Shown piece after piece: positions 43,516 to 53,232 of a DNA stretch of 56,732 nt. Source of the DNA: Marinosulfonomonas sp. (GTDB taxonomy: Bacteria; Pseudomonadota; Alphaproteobacteria; Rhodobacterales; Rhodobacteraceae); assembly GCA_015488685.1 (NCBI GenBank), contig WFNH01000090.1, forward strand, positions 1 to 56,732. Direction: 5' to 3'. The notes beneath the pieces were generated by a model that saw nothing but the letters and a program-made list of their open reading frames with translations, did no database searches and was not told where the DNA came from. Each line of letters starts with the position of its first letter. The stretch's first letter is position 1. The translations under genes and the position numbers were made by a program.

Positions 43516-44169
43516 ATGACTATACCTAGAATTATCAGTTCCACTCTTTGTGCGCTCATCCTAAGTGCGGGGCCGCTGGTGGCGCAAGCAAAGGTTGAGG
43601 TGAATACGCTTAAGGTTGAAGGCCTTGTGGTTGGCGTGCCGCAGAAAATAGGGGCGGATTTTGCCGCAAAACACGGAGTAGAGGTGCCAAGGCCCTTTCA
43701 CTTTACGGCTCCGACCGACCGGACCAAACACGTCAAGGTTCTGTATGCGCCCGAAGTGCCGGGGTATGCCAAATATAATTTTGTATCTGATGATGGCCGA
43801 CTAAGATCAAGCATCCATTTCGTTCCAGTTACGCTGAACCGGAATGCACAGGGGAATCCTTTGCAAGCCCTGGCCGGTATCGCCAAAGAGGGGTTTATCG
43901 CCGCGATCGTCGATCCCGACAAGGCGGAAATCAATGTGACCCGTCAGACAAAGGTGGGGCCCTATCAGGCGGTCGAGGCGATCGGGCGCTATGCCGAAAC
44001 GGACGGAACGGTTGTTGCCTTGCGCGTGGTCGCGGTTGCCCAAGAAGGCGATAGCGATGGCTTGATCGCCATCATCGCCGCACTACCGGAAACATCGGGG
44101 ATGAAAACCTTGGCGGATATCATCTATGTGGACGGGTCGCGGGCGTTGGGGACGCTAAGGTTTGAGTGA
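43516..44169 (+). CDS. Exported protein of unknown function
   Basis: A 217-residue protein with a signal peptide (IISSTLCALILSAGPLVAQA). The mature part has alternating beta-type segments (VEVNTLKVEGLVVGVPQKI; short form) and ends in DIIYVDGSRALGTLRFE. No catalytic motif or family was recognised. AGAAGGAA precedes the ATG. It converges on the hydrolase gene with 12 bp between the stops. Confidence 0.72.
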   Translation: MTIPRIISSTLCALILSAGPLVAQAKVEVNTLKVEGLVVGVPQKIGADFAAKHGVEVPRPFHFTAPTDRTKHVKVLYAPEVPGYAKYNFVSDDGRLRSSIHFVPVTLNRNAQGNPLQALAGIAKEGFIAAIVDPDKAEINVTRQTKVGPYQAVEAIGRYAETDGTVVALRVVAVAQEGDSDGLIAIIAALPETSGMKTLADIIYVDGSRALGTLRFE

Positions 44170-44181
44170 GGGGGGGTGACC

Positions 44182-44925
44182 CTACAGCCCGCCGGAAATA
44201 AAAGACAAAACTGTTTTGTTAAACTTGTCCGGGGCGTCGCGGTTCAGGATGTGGGCGGCATTGGGCAGCTCTGAATATTTGGCGCCTGCAATATGGGTCG
44301 CTAGAAATTTGGCCCTTTTATGTGTATGACTGTTTTTTTCCCCCACCAGAACAAGTGTTCTGGCCTTGATCCGGCTTAATAACGGCCGTCCGTCATATGA
44401 CAGGGCGGCTTTCATGACTGCAAAGGCGTTTTTACTGCTCATGTTTGCAATGGCTTTTTTCACATACAAACCTGACTCGCGTCTGTATCCGCCCATCATG
44501 CCTGCGGGCAATTTTGCGATCAGTTTTGGCGGAATAACACGCAATAGCCAGAGGAATATCTGCGCAATTTTGCGGACAAGCCTGTTGTCCGTAACGTTGG
44601 CGACGGATTCCGCCAGTACCAGGTGCGTAACCTCGTCTGGCCACCGTCCGGCTATTTCAAGGGCGACCATACCACCAAGCGACATGCCTATTATGGCGTA
44701 AGAGTGCAGCCCAAGAGCATTGATTTCCTCATGAATGACTTTTGCCATGCCGGGTATTCCAGCCTTGGCAAGTGGGCTTTTCCCGTGTCCCGGCAAGTTG
44801 AAAACAATCAGATGGTACCGAGAGGCGAACGCTTGTATTTGAGGGGCCCATAGTTGGGCATCCACTCCTGCGCCGTGCAGCAATATGATCGCCGGTCCAC
44901 GGCCATATTCGAATACTTCCAACAT
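44182..44925 (-). CDS. Alpha/beta hydrolase
   Basis: A 247-residue alpha/beta-fold hydrolase. The oxyanion region is ILLHGAGVDAQLW, the nucleophile elbow GMSLGG with Ser99, a candidate acid in LVLVGEKNSHT (weak, the Asp position is Glu), and His in NAAHILNRDAPD. The NLPGHGKSP strand is typical of esterase/lyase-like members. Substrate unknown; no pathway genes beside it. Confidence 0.88.
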   Translation of the reverse strand: MLEVFEYGRGPAIILLHGAGVDAQLWAPQIQAFASRYHLIVFNLPGHGKSPLAKAGIPGMAKVIHEEINALGLHSYAIIGMSLGGMVALEIAGRWPDEVTHLVLAESVANVTDNRLVRKIAQIFLWLLRVIPPKLIAKLPAGMMGGYRRESGLYVKKAIANMSSKNAFAVMKAALSYDGRPLLSRIKARTLVLVGEKNSHTHKRAKFLATHIAGAKYSELPNAAHILNRDAPDKFNKTVLSFISGGL

Positions 44926-44999
44926 ATGGTTTCAAAGGCTGGTTAGGGGTGGCATTCAACATAGCTGGGGGCCTTGTTACAGGTTTTCAACCCGAATGG

Positions 45000-46178
45000 C
45001 TATTCCATTGCCGCAATCGCCACCCCCGCGGCCCATCCCGACGACCACGCCCATTGAAAGTTATACCCGCCCAGCCAGCCGGTGACATCCACCACTTCAC
45101 CGATGAAATACAGCCCCGGCACGTCCTTGGCCTGCATGGTTTTGGACGATAGCGCGTCGGTGTCCACCCCGCCAAGGGTGACTTCGGCGGTGCGGTAACC
45201 TTCGGTACCGTTCGGGTGTAGTTCCCAAGCCGTGATCGCCTGCACGATGTCGGTCAGGGCTGCATCGGAATGATCGGCCAGATTGCCCCGCCAGCCGTGC
45301 AGATCGGCAAGGTAGGCGACCAGCCGTTTGGGCAGCCATTCGGCCAGATTGGTGGAAATATCGCGCCGCCCCGATTTCTGTCGCTGATCGCGCAGCCGGT
45401 CCAGCAGATCACCGGTAGGCCACAGGTTCAGCGTGATCGGCACGCCTTCATGCCAATAGGATGAAATCTGCAAGATCGCAGGGCCGGACAATCCGCGGTG
45501 GGTAAACAGCACCGCTTCGTCAAACGACACCCCGCCACAGGACACGCGCGCATCCAGCGCTACACCGGCTAGCGGTTTGAACATGTCACCAAACGTCAGC
45601 GGCACAAGGGCAGGGCGGGTTTGCGTGATCGACAGGCCGAATTGGCGGGCAATTTGATAACCCAGCCCGCTGGCCCCCATTTTGGGGATCGACTTGCCGC
45701 CACAGGCGACAACGAAATTCCGCGCGTGCAGAACCTCGCCGGTATCCAGTGTCACCTCGAACCCGTTATCGTTGCGCTCAACAGCAGAAACCGTGGTCCG
45801 CAGCCGCACCACGGCTGCGCCCATTTCCTCAACCAGCATGTTGATGATCTGTTTGGCCGAGCCATCACAAAACAACTGCCCCAGCGTTTTTTCGTGATAG
45901 GCAATGCCGTGACGCGCCACCAGATCAATAAAATCCCATTGGGTATAACGGCTTAGGGCGGATTTCACAAAATGCGGATTTTGCGAGATGTAATTCTCCG
46001 GCCCCGCATACATATTGGTGAAATTGCAACGCCCGCCGCCGGAAATGCGTATCTTTTCGCCCACCGCACGGGCCTGATCGACCAGCAGCACACGCCCGCC
46101 AGCCTGCGCCGCACACATCATTCCGGCGGCACCGGCCCCCAGAATAATGGTATCAAAATTGTCCGAACCCTTGCCCAT
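45000..46178 (-). CDS. HI0933/BaiN-family NAD(P)/FAD-dependent oxidoreductase
   Basis: A 392-residue flavoprotein of the HI0933 family. The FAD-binding motif IILGAGAAGMMCA, the family signature RISGGGRCNFTN, the central CGGKSIPKMGASGLGY (short form) and the late TLGGVDTDALSSKTMQ with the GLYFIGEVVDVTGWLGGYN (short: GLYFIGEVVDV) block are all present. The ATG at 46178 (MGKGSDNF) has GGTGGA upstream; a 24-codon extension is not supported. The physiological substrate of the family is unclear. Confidence 0.9.
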   Translation of the reverse strand: MGKGSDNFDTIILGAGAAGMMCAAQAGGRVLLVDQARAVGEKIRISGGGRCNFTNMYAGPENYISQNPHFVKSALSRYTQWDFIDLVARHGIAYHEKTLGQLFCDGSAKQIINMLVEEMGAAVVRLRTTVSAVERNDNGFEVTLDTGEVLHARNFVVACGGKSIPKMGASGLGYQIARQFGLSITQTRPALVPLTFGDMFKPLAGVALDARVSCGGVSFDEAVLFTHRGLSGPAILQISSYWHEGVPITLNLWPTGDLLDRLRDQRQKSGRRDISTNLAEWLPKRLVAYLADLHGWRGNLADHSDAALTDIVQAITAWELHPNGTEGYRTAEVTLGGVDTDALSSKTMQAKDVPGLYFIGEVVDVTGWLGGYNFQWAWSSGWAAGVAIAAME

Positions 46179-46314
46179 ATCCACCGTCAACCACGATGCG
46201 CAGCCAGACGCAAGCCCCTGTGAACAAAGGGCTAGCGTCACGCGAATCATTGCGCTACACTAATAGGCAGACCCGGCAAACGGGCAGTATTAGAGGCAGT
46301 AAGGCGGTATCCCC

Positions 46315-47481
46315 ATGACAGAAATGGTCTATGGAACAGTTCCGGTTCGCAGCAGCGATCCTATTCTTCCCCGTTGGTGGCAGACAATTGACAGGTGGTC
46401 ATTGACCGCAATCCTGATGCTGTTCGGCATCGGTATTTTGCTGGGTCTGGCCGCATCCCCGCCATTGGCGGCAAAAAACGGGCTGGCTCCGTTTCACTAT
46501 GTGCAGCGGCAGATGCTGTTTGGCGGCATGGCGCTGGTGGTGATGATGGTCACCTCGATGATGGCCCCGTCACTGGTGCGCCGGCTGGGTGTGCTGGGGT
46601 TTCTGGGGGCCTTTGCCGCGCTGGTAATGCTGCCGGTTCTGGGCACGGATTACGGTAAAGGGGCGATCCGCTGGTATTCGCTGGGCTTTGCGTCGGTGCA
46701 ACCTGCCGAGTTCCTGAAACCCGGTTTTGTGGTGATTGCCGCATGGTTGATGTCGGCCAGTCAGGAAATCAACGGACCACCCGGGCGGCTGTATTCATTC
46801 ATCATTGCCATAACGGTTGTCGGTTTTCTGGTGATGCAGCCCGATTTCGGGCAGGCGTCTTTGGTGCTGTTTGGCTGGGGCGTGATGTATTTCGTCGCCG
46901 GTGCGCCGATGTTCCTGCTGTTGTCGATGGCCGGTCTGGTCGTGTTTGGCGGCATGTTCGCCTATAATAATTCAGAACACTTTGCGCGGCGGATTGACGG
47001 GTTTCTATCGGCCGATATCGATCCGACGACCCAAATGGGCTATGCCACCAACGCCATTCAGGAAGGTGGCTTTTTCGGGGTTGGCGTGGGTGAAGGGCAG
47101 GTGAAGTGGTCGCTTCCTGATGCGCATACCGATTTTATTGTGGCCGTGGCCGCAGAGGAATACGGCCTGATCCTCGTGCTTGTGATTATAGCGCTTTATA
47201 TGGTGATCACTGTGCGATCCCTGCTGCGCCTGATGAAAGAGCGCGATACATTCATTCGTCTGGCCGGAACGGGCCTTGCCTGTATGTTCGGCGTTCAGGC
47301 GATGATCAATATGGGCGTCGCTGTGCGCCTGCTGCCCGCCAAGGGCATGACGCTGCCCTTTGTCAGCTACGGTGGCTCGTCGCTGATTGCGGGCGGGATT
47401 GCGGTTGGCATGTTGCTGGCCTTTACCCGCACGCGGCCACAGGGCGAAATTATTGACCACTTTGCACGTCGGGGACACTAA
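46315..47481 (+). CDS. ftsW: Septal peptidoglycan polymerase FtsW
   Basis: A 388-residue SEDS-family membrane glycosyltransferase of the divisome with about ten membrane segments. Typical SEDS motifs: KGAIRWYSLGFASVQPAEFLKP (short: RWYSLGFASVQPAEFLK), PDFGQASLV, LPDAHTDFIVAVAAEEYG, and PFVSYGGSSLI near the C-terminus. AAGGCGG precedes the ATG. It starts the murG-murC run, 3 bp before murG. Confidence 0.95.
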   Translation: MTEMVYGTVPVRSSDPILPRWWQTIDRWSLTAILMLFGIGILLGLAASPPLAAKNGLAPFHYVQRQMLFGGMALVVMMVTSMMAPSLVRRLGVLGFLGAFAALVMLPVLGTDYGKGAIRWYSLGFASVQPAEFLKPGFVVIAAWLMSASQEINGPPGRLYSFIIAITVVGFLVMQPDFGQASLVLFGWGVMYFVAGAPMFLLLSMAGLVVFGGMFAYNNSEHFARRIDGFLSADIDPTTQMGYATNAIQEGGFFGVGVGEGQVKWSLPDAHTDFIVAVAAEEYGLILVLVIIALYMVITVRSLLRLMKERDTFIRLAGTGLACMFGVQAMINMGVAVRLLPAKGMTLPFVSYGGSSLIAGGIAVGMLLAFTRTRPQGEIIDHFARRGH

Positions 47482-47484
47482 TCC

Positions 47485-48612
47485 ATGTCTAAACCACCCC
47501 TTCTGATCATCGCCGCTGGCGGCACAGGGGGGCATATGTTCCCCGCACAAGCACTGGCCGAGGTTATGTTGCGCAAGGGCTGGCGGGTGAAGCTGTCTAC
47601 CGATGCCCGTGGCGCACGTTATACCGGCGGCTTTCCCCATGTGGTCGAGATTGAAGAGATTTCATCAGCCACCTTCGCTCGTGGCGGGATACTTGCAAAA
47701 CTGCTGGTGCCGTTCCGTATTCTGGGCGGCATCGCTTCGGCAACCCTGCGGATGATGCGCGACAAGCCGGCGATGGTGGTGGGCTTTGGGGGGTATCCGT
47801 CAATTCCGGCTGTATCGGCCGCGTGGTTCCTGCGCCGCCCGCGTATGCTGCATGAACAAAACGGCGTTTTGGGGCGGGTGAACCGGCTATTTGCCAAGCG
47901 GGTGAATGCGGTGGCCTGTGGCACATGGCCCACCGATCTGCCCAAAGGGGTCGAAGGCACATTCACCGGCAACCCCGTGCGCGCCGCTGTGCTGGAACGC
48001 GCCGGTGCCGCTTATATACCGCCCGGTGATTATCCGATGTCGATACTGGTGATTGGCGGCAGTCAAGGGGCGCGCATCCTGTCCGAGGTGGTGCCCGAGG
48101 CGATCCTGAAACTGCCCGAAGAATTACGCGGCTATCTGCGTATCTATCATCAAGCCCGCGAGGAAGACCGCAAGCGGGTCGAGGTGTTTTATGCCAGTCG
48201 TGGGCTGGTGGCTGTGGTCAAACCGTTCTTTAACAATGTGCCAACTTTGATGAGCGAGGCGCAACTGGTCATCTCCCGTGCCGGTGCCTCGTCGGTGGCC
48301 GATATTTCCGTGATCGGGCGGCCCTCGATATTGATCCCCTATGCTGCGGCAACAGGCAATCACCAGACTGCCAATGCCCGCGGGCTGGCCGAGGCCGAGG
48401 CCGCCATCCTGATCCCTGAATCAAAACTGGACGCTGATTTTCTGAGTGCACAAATCAAGGCCATTCTGACCACCCCGATTGCCGCAAACCATATGGCGCA
48501 GGCCGCGTTGAAATGTGGACGGCCTGACGCCACCGAACAGCTGGTGGAAATGGTCGAAACCCTTGCCGATACCACCGATACAGATACTGCCGAAACAGGA
48601 GCCAGCCAATGA
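47485..48612 (+). CDS. murG: UDP-GlcNAc:undecaprenyl-PP-MurNAc-pentapeptide transferase
   Basis: A 375-residue GT-B glycosyltransferase that makes lipid II at the inner face of the membrane. The N-terminal [17 protein letters not shown] loop, [23 protein letters not shown] and the C-terminal [18 protein letters not shown] are present. It overlaps murC by 4 bp. The tail carries a Thr/Asp-rich stretch ([10 protein letters not shown]). Confidence 0.95.
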   Translation: MSKPPLLIIAAGGTGGHMFPAQALAEVMLRKGWRVKLSTDARGARYTGGFPHVVEIEEISSATFARGGILAKLLVPFRILGGIASATLRMMRDKPAMVVGFGGYPSIPAVSAAWFLRRPRMLHEQNGVLGRVNRLFAKRVNAVACGTWPTDLPKGVEGTFTGNPVRAAVLERAGAAYIPPGDYPMSILVIGGSQGARILSEVVPEAILKLPEELRGYLRIYHQAREEDRKRVEVFYASRGLVAVVKPFFNNVPTLMSEAQLVISRAGASSVADISVIGRPSILIPYAAATGNHQTANARGLAEAEAAILIPESKLDADFLSAQIKAILTTPIAANHMAQAALKCGRPDATEQLVEMVETLADTTDTDTAETGASQ

Positions 48613-50009
48613 ATTCCGCTGCCACCAAACTGCCCCTTGATGTGGGCGCAATCCATTTCGTCGGCATCGGCGGCATCGGCATGTCGGGCATTGCCGAAGT
48701 GCTGCTGGATTACGGCTATACCATTCAGGGATCGGACCTGAAGGCCAGCAAGATTACCGACCGTCTGGCCGAGCTGGGGGCAAAGATATTCATCGGCCAA
48801 AACGCCGAAAATCTGGAAAACGCCGAAGTGGTGGTGATCTCATCCGCCATTAAACCCGGCAACGCCGAACTGGACGAGGCCCGCAGACGCGGCTTGCCCG
48901 TGGTGCGCCGTGCCGAAATGCTGGCCGAACTGATGCGCCTGAAATCCAATGTGGCGATTGCCGGCACCCACGGCAAAACCACCACCACCACGATGGTCGC
49001 CACATTGCTGGACGCTGGCGGGCTGGACCCGACGGTGATCAACGGCGGCATCATCCACGCTTATGGCAGTAACGCCCGCATGGGCGGGGGCGAATGGATG
49101 GTGGTCGAAGCGGATGAATCTGATGGCACCTTCAACCGTCTGCCTGCCACCATCGCCGTGGTCACCAATATTGATCCCGAGCATATGGAACACTGGGGCA
49201 CCTTTGATGCCCTGCGCGAGGGGTTTCACGATTTCGTCTCGAACATCCCTTTCTACGGTCTGGCCGTTTGCTGCACCGATCACGCCGAGGTTCAGGCGCT
49301 GGTGGGGCGCATCACGGACCGCCGCGTGATGACATACGGCTTTAACGCGCAGGCTGATGTGCGTGCGCTTGACCTGACCTACAAGGACGGCATGGCGCAT
49401 TTCGACATTGCCCTGCAATCCGAAGGTAAAATGATCAAAGGCTGCACCCTGCCCATGCCGGGGGACCACAATGTTTCCAACGCTCTGGCTGCCGTTGCTG
49501 TGGCGCGGCATCTGGGGATGAAGCTGGATGAAATCCGCACCGCCCTTGAAAATTTCAAAGGCGTGAACCGCCGCTTTACCCGTGTCGGGCAGGTAAACGG
49601 TGTGACCATCATTGACGATTACGCCCACCACCCCGTCGAAATCGCCGCCGCGCTAAGGGCTGCGCGCCAGTCGACCGAGGGTCGCGTGATCGCCATGCAC
49701 CAGCCGCACCGCTATTCCCGCCTGCACGATCTGTTCGATGATTTCTGCGCCTGTTTCAATGACGCGGATATCGTCGGTATCTCGGATGTTTTCGCTGCCG
49801 GAGAAGACCCCATCAAAGGCGCGGGGCGCGACGATCTGGTCGCGGGTCTGATCCGCCATGGCCACCGCCACGCGCTGGCGATTGAAGACGAGGACGCGAT
49901 GACCGCCCTGATCAAAGAACAGGCCAAACCGGGCGACATGGTGATCTGCCTTGGCGCGGGCACCATTTCCGCATGGGCCAATGCCCTGCCGGAACGACTG
50001 GAAAAATGA
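48609..50009 (+). CDS. murC: UDP-N-acetylmuramate--L-alanine ligase
   Basis: A 466-residue Mur ligase adding L-Ala to UDP-MurNAc. The N-terminal [17 protein letters not shown] motif, the P-loop [30 protein letters not shown] and [10 protein letters not shown] are all seen. It overlaps murG at its start and the first DUF2484 gene at its end, each by 4 bp, so the run is translationally coupled. Confidence 0.96.
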   Translation: MNSAATKLPLDVGAIHFVGIGGIGMSGIAEVLLDYGYTIQGSDLKASKITDRLAELGAKIFIGQNAENLENAEVVVISSAIKPGNAELDEARRRGLPVVRRAEMLAELMRLKSNVAIAGTHGKTTTTTMVATLLDAGGLDPTVINGGIIHAYGSNARMGGGEWMVVEADESDGTFNRLPATIAVVTNIDPEHMEHWGTFDALREGFHDFVSNIPFYGLAVCCTDHAEVQALVGRITDRRVMTYGFNAQADVRALDLTYKDGMAHFDIALQSEGKMIKGCTLPMPGDHNVSNALAAVAVARHLGMKLDEIRTALENFKGVNRRFTRVGQVNGVTIIDDYAHHPVEIAAALRAARQSTEGRVIAMHQPHRYSRLHDLFDDFCACFNDADIVGISDVFAAGEDPIKGAGRDDLVAGLIRHGHRHALAIEDEDAMTALIKEQAKPGDMVICLGAGTISAWANALPERLEK

Positions 50010-50257
50010 CCGGCTCGCTCACCCTTTCTGCCATCTGGGTGATCCTTGCCGCCATCGTCGCCATGCTGCCCATGCGCCGCCAGTTCGCGCCGGGGATTGT
50101 GCTGCTGATCGTGGCGCCGTTTTTGCTGGTCTACTTGGGCTATCAGCATAACGCCTGGATCGTGCTGGCCGCCAGTATCGCTATTATTTCGATGTTCCGC
50201 AGGCCGCTGTTTTACATGGGTAAACGCCTGATCGGGCGGGTCAGGGGGGCGGAATGA
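50006..50257 (+). CDS. DUF2484 membrane protein, copy 1
   Basis: An 83-residue protein with about three hydrophobic segments ([46 protein letters not shown]). DUF2484 genes are typical of Rhodobacterales cell-wall clusters; function unknown. Its ATG overlaps the murC stop and its stop overlaps copy 2, each by 4 bp. Confidence 0.82.
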   Translation: MTGSLTLSAIWVILAAIVAMLPMRRQFAPGIVLLIVAPFLLVYLGYQHNAWIVLAASIAIISMFRRPLFYMGKRLIGRVRGAE

Positions 50258-50520
50258 CGCTTTCTTTTGTGCTGGCCTGCCTGTGGGTGATCGCGGCCAA
50301 TGTGCTGGCGATGCTGCCCAGCAAAGACAACTATTGGCGCCGCGCCTATTTCCTGATCGCCATCGGCGTGCCGCTGCTGGGCTATGTCACTTATCAGAAC
50401 GGGCCTGTGTGGGGCATGATCTTCCTGATCGCAGGGGCATCAATGCTGCGCTGGCCGCTGGTGCATCTGGGGCGCTGGGTAAAGCGGATGGTGCGGGGGC
50501 AGGGGCGGAATAACCCTTGA
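50254..50520 (+). CDS. DUF2484 membrane protein, copy 2
   Basis: An 88-residue three-segment membrane protein (LSFVLACLWVIAANVLAMLP, YFLIAIGVPLLGYVTYQN, WGMIFLIAGASML), paralogous to copy 1, with a basic C-terminus. It is translationally coupled to copy 1 and followed by the orphan gene. Confidence 0.82.
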   Translation: MTLSFVLACLWVIAANVLAMLPSKDNYWRRAYFLIAIGVPLLGYVTYQNGPVWGMIFLIAGASMLRWPLVHLGRWVKRMVRGQGRNNP

Positions 50521-50524
50521 TTGA

Positions 50525-52039
50525 ATGTCCGGTTTCGGCCACCTTGCGGGTATGGTGAAGGTATCGGAAATTGTTGATCGGGACAGTCTGGAAGCATGGC
50601 TTTTGGATCAGCCCGAGGATGAAACAAAGGGGTTTGCGATTGCGATTGCCCATCGGGCAACGATGCGAGTGTTGCCGGTGTATTGGCTATGGGCAGTTCA
50701 AAACCCGCATTTATTTGCTAGTCCAAATTTTGCTTTACCTGAGTTGAGGTGCGCAATAATTGCAAGCGTTGCTCAAAAATCACCAACGTATGAGTTAAAG
50801 AAGGCGGCTGTTTCTGCTGTGAGACTTTTGGAACAAAATGCGGCTGATGCTGTAGGTATAATAACCATTGAGGATATTTCCCGCTGTCTTGCTCGTGCTG
50901 CATATGTCGTAAATGACGATTCCGCTTTTTCTACGATTGCTGCAAAAGCGGTTGAGCTCACGTCATTTGCCGATCACAAGTGGAAACATATTAAAAATGA
51001 TTGCGCAGCATTAGAAGGTGGTAACTCCTTGAGGAATACCCCTCTATTTCGCGAAAAAATGAATCCCTTTCAGGAAGACTGGGATGCCGTACGCACCTCC
51101 TTGTCGCCGGACTGGTCCTTCTGGATCAACTGGTATCAGGACGCGCTGGACGGGCGCGCGCCGGATTGGGATATGCTTTACGAAATCGCCCTGATCCCTG
51201 ACGAGGACTGGAAAAAGGGGCCTGCGCGGGTGAATTTCCTGATTGGGGAGATACAGGCGAAATACCTGTCTGCCTTTACCCCCCTTGCCGAACGGATCGA
51301 ATTCGATCCGCCTGTGGCCAAGTTTCATGCAATTCCGCAAGAGCCAACAAAACCCGATCTGCTGGCGGCAACGCTTTCACAGGTCGAAGATGCCATGGAA
51401 GATGCGCTGGCCGATACCGGCAACGGGTTGCGCGAAGATTCACGCGAGGTGCGTGTGCTGAACCGGACGATACTGCGTCACAGCAATGACCCGCAGCGGA
51501 TCGAGATGGACTTTACCAGCGTGGCAATCGGCCTGCGCCGCCAGATCGAGGAAACGCAGGAATTGCCAAACAGCGAAGGCAATCTGGCATTGCTGGAGGC
51601 GGTCGAGGAAGGGGCGCGGGCCATTCGGGCAACCCACCCTGACGTTGCCGAAAACCGGATGATACTGGCAGGGCAGGTATTGCGTGAATTGCCCAACGAG
51701 GACATCGCCGTTCTGGACGAGGCAAAAGATGTGCTGGTGGTTATTTCCGAAGGGGTGATGGCCGAGGATTTTGCCGAGGATATTCCGCAGTTGATCAATG
51801 ATGCACTGTTGCCGCTGCCCAACGGGGCGCCGCCTTTGCCCGCTATGGACCCGGCGGTGCGTGTGTTCGGGCGGGTGTCGAGAATGGCAATGATGATGCA
51901 GAAGTCCGGCGAGATTGTTGAAACGATTCACAACAGCAAAGGATACAAGGCACTGGGAATTGTAGCGCGGGGTGTGAAGATCACTGCCTACCTATACTTC
52001 TTAGTGTCCATCGGCCTGCGTCTGTTTGGCATCTTGTAG
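50525..52039 (+). CDS. Orphan protein inserted in the cell-wall cluster
   Basis: A protein of 504 residues from ATG 50525, or 495 from ATG 50552 (MVKVSEIV); neither has a convincing ribosome site. The N-terminal part (DRDSLEAWLLDQPEDETKGF, AIAHRATMRVLPVYWLW) is helical and Trp/Arg-rich; the middle and C-terminal parts are acidic helices. A C-terminal hydrophobic segment (ITAYLYFLVSIGLRLFGIL) suggests membrane anchoring. I recall similar proteins in other Rhodobacterales but no function. Bases about 50690-51050 are noticeably more AT-rich than the rest, suggesting mosaic origin. It separates DUF2484 from murB. Confidence 0.75.
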   Translation: MSGFGHLAGMVKVSEIVDRDSLEAWLLDQPEDETKGFAIAIAHRATMRVLPVYWLWAVQNPHLFASPNFALPELRCAIIASVAQKSPTYELKKAAVSAVRLLEQNAADAVGIITIEDISRCLARAAYVVNDDSAFSTIAAKAVELTSFADHKWKHIKNDCAALEGGNSLRNTPLFREKMNPFQEDWDAVRTSLSPDWSFWINWYQDALDGRAPDWDMLYEIALIPDEDWKKGPARVNFLIGEIQAKYLSAFTPLAERIEFDPPVAKFHAIPQEPTKPDLLAATLSQVEDAMEDALADTGNGLREDSREVRVLNRTILRHSNDPQRIEMDFTSVAIGLRRQIEETQELPNSEGNLALLEAVEEGARAIRATHPDVAENRMILAGQVLRELPNEDIAVLDEAKDVLVVISEGVMAEDFAEDIPQLINDALLPLPNGAPPLPAMDPAVRVFGRVSRMAMMMQKSGEIVETIHNSKGYKALGIVARGVKITAYLYFLVSIGLRLFGIL

Positions 52040-52048
52040 CCCAACACA

Positions 52049-52176
52049 GGACAGCGCCCGACCCTGGGTGGGCGCTCTGCAGTGATTTGATGCACGGCAT
52101 AGACATGCCCCAAACCGATTTGCAAAGAGGCAAGGGTGCAAAAGCGCCCTCCCGTGGGGAGGGTCGGGCGCTGTCC
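52049..52176. repeat. Inverted pair of REP-like hairpins before murB
   Basis: A 17-bp segment beginning GGACAGCGCCCGACCC (52049-52065) recurs in inverted form at 52160-52176. Each copy extends into its own hairpin (AGCGCC...GGCGCT on the left; GCGCCC...GGGCGC on the right). The inverted arrangement resembles a bacterial interspersed mosaic element. It occupies most of the 208 bp between the orphan gene and murB. Confidence 0.7.
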
Positions 52177-52247
52177 GGGCTGCTGGCCCGTCCGGTGCGC
52201 GATAATCGGGTTTGCCTTTGGCCGAAGTTTCGCTAAACCCTCGGGAT

Positions 52248-53177
52248 ATGACACAAACCTATCCCCCTGTGCGCGGCACGCTGACTGAAAACCGCCCTTT
52301 GAACGATCTGACGTGGTTGCGGGTCGGTGGCCCTGCGGATGCGTTGTTTCAGCCTGCCGATGTGGATGATCTGGCCGGTTTTCTGCGGGAACTGGATGTG
52401 TCCGTTGATGTGTTTCCGATGGGGGTTGGCAGCAATCTGATTGTGCGCGATGGCGGTATTCGGGCGGTGGTTATCCGCATGGGGCGGGGTTTTAACAACA
52501 TTGATATCGACGGCACCCGCGTCACAGCAGGCGTGGCCGCACTTGATGCGCATGTGGCGCGCAAGACAGCGGCCGAGGGGCTGGATCTGACCTTCCTGCG
52601 CACCATTCCCGGTGCGATTGGCGGGGCGGTGCGGATGAATGCGGGGTGTTACGGATCATATGTGGCGGATGTGTTCGTTAGTGCCAAAGCGGTGACACGG
52701 GCGGGCGAGGTGGTGATGCTGAGCGCGGAGGATCTGAACTTTCGCTACCGGCAAACCGACCTGCCCGAGGGCTGGGTTCTGGTCGAGGCCACCTTTGAAG
52801 CGCCGCGTGGCGATGCGGATGTGCTGGCCACCCGCATGGATGATCAGATCGCCAAGCGTGACGCAACCCAGCCGACCAAAGAGCGCAGCGCGGGCTCGAC
52901 TTTTCGCAACCCGGCGGGGTTCAGCTCGACCGGGCAGGCGGATGACAGTCACGACTTGAAAGCGTGGAAGGTGATTGACGACGCGGGTTTGCGCGGATTT
53001 TCCATCGGCGGGGCGCAAATGAGCGAAAAACACCCCAACTTTATGATCAATACCGGCGGGGCAACGGCGGCTGACCTTGAAAAACTGGGGGAAGAGGTGC
53101 GAAAAAGGGTTTTCAAATCAAGTGGTTTAACGTTAGAATGGGAAATTATGCGGATCGGTGAACCGGACGTAGAATAA
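52248..53177 (+). CDS. murB: UDP-N-acetylenolpyruvoylglucosamine reductase
   Basis: A 309-residue FAD enzyme that reduces UDP-GlcNAc-enolpyruvate to UDP-MurNAc. Motifs: [47 protein letters not shown], and the catalytic AGSTFRNP loop with the late [10 protein letters not shown]. The ATG at 52248 ([10 protein letters not shown]) has GGGA close upstream; the TTG at 52212 gives a less typical N-terminus. Confidence 0.95.
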   Translation: MTQTYPPVRGTLTENRPLNDLTWLRVGGPADALFQPADVDDLAGFLRELDVSVDVFPMGVGSNLIVRDGGIRAVVIRMGRGFNNIDIDGTRVTAGVAALDAHVARKTAAEGLDLTFLRTIPGAIGGAVRMNAGCYGSYVADVFVSAKAVTRAGEVVMLSAEDLNFRYRQTDLPEGWVLVEATFEAPRGDADVLATRMDDQIAKRDATQPTKERSAGSTFRNPAGFSSTGQADDSHDLKAWKVIDDAGLRGFSIGGAQMSEKHPNFMINTGGATAADLEKLGEEVRKRVFKSSGLTLEWEIMRIGEPDVE

Positions 53178-53232
53178 TAAAACAATAAGGGGCCGCCAAA
53201 AAAGGCCCCATAGGCAAATACACGAGGCGGGT

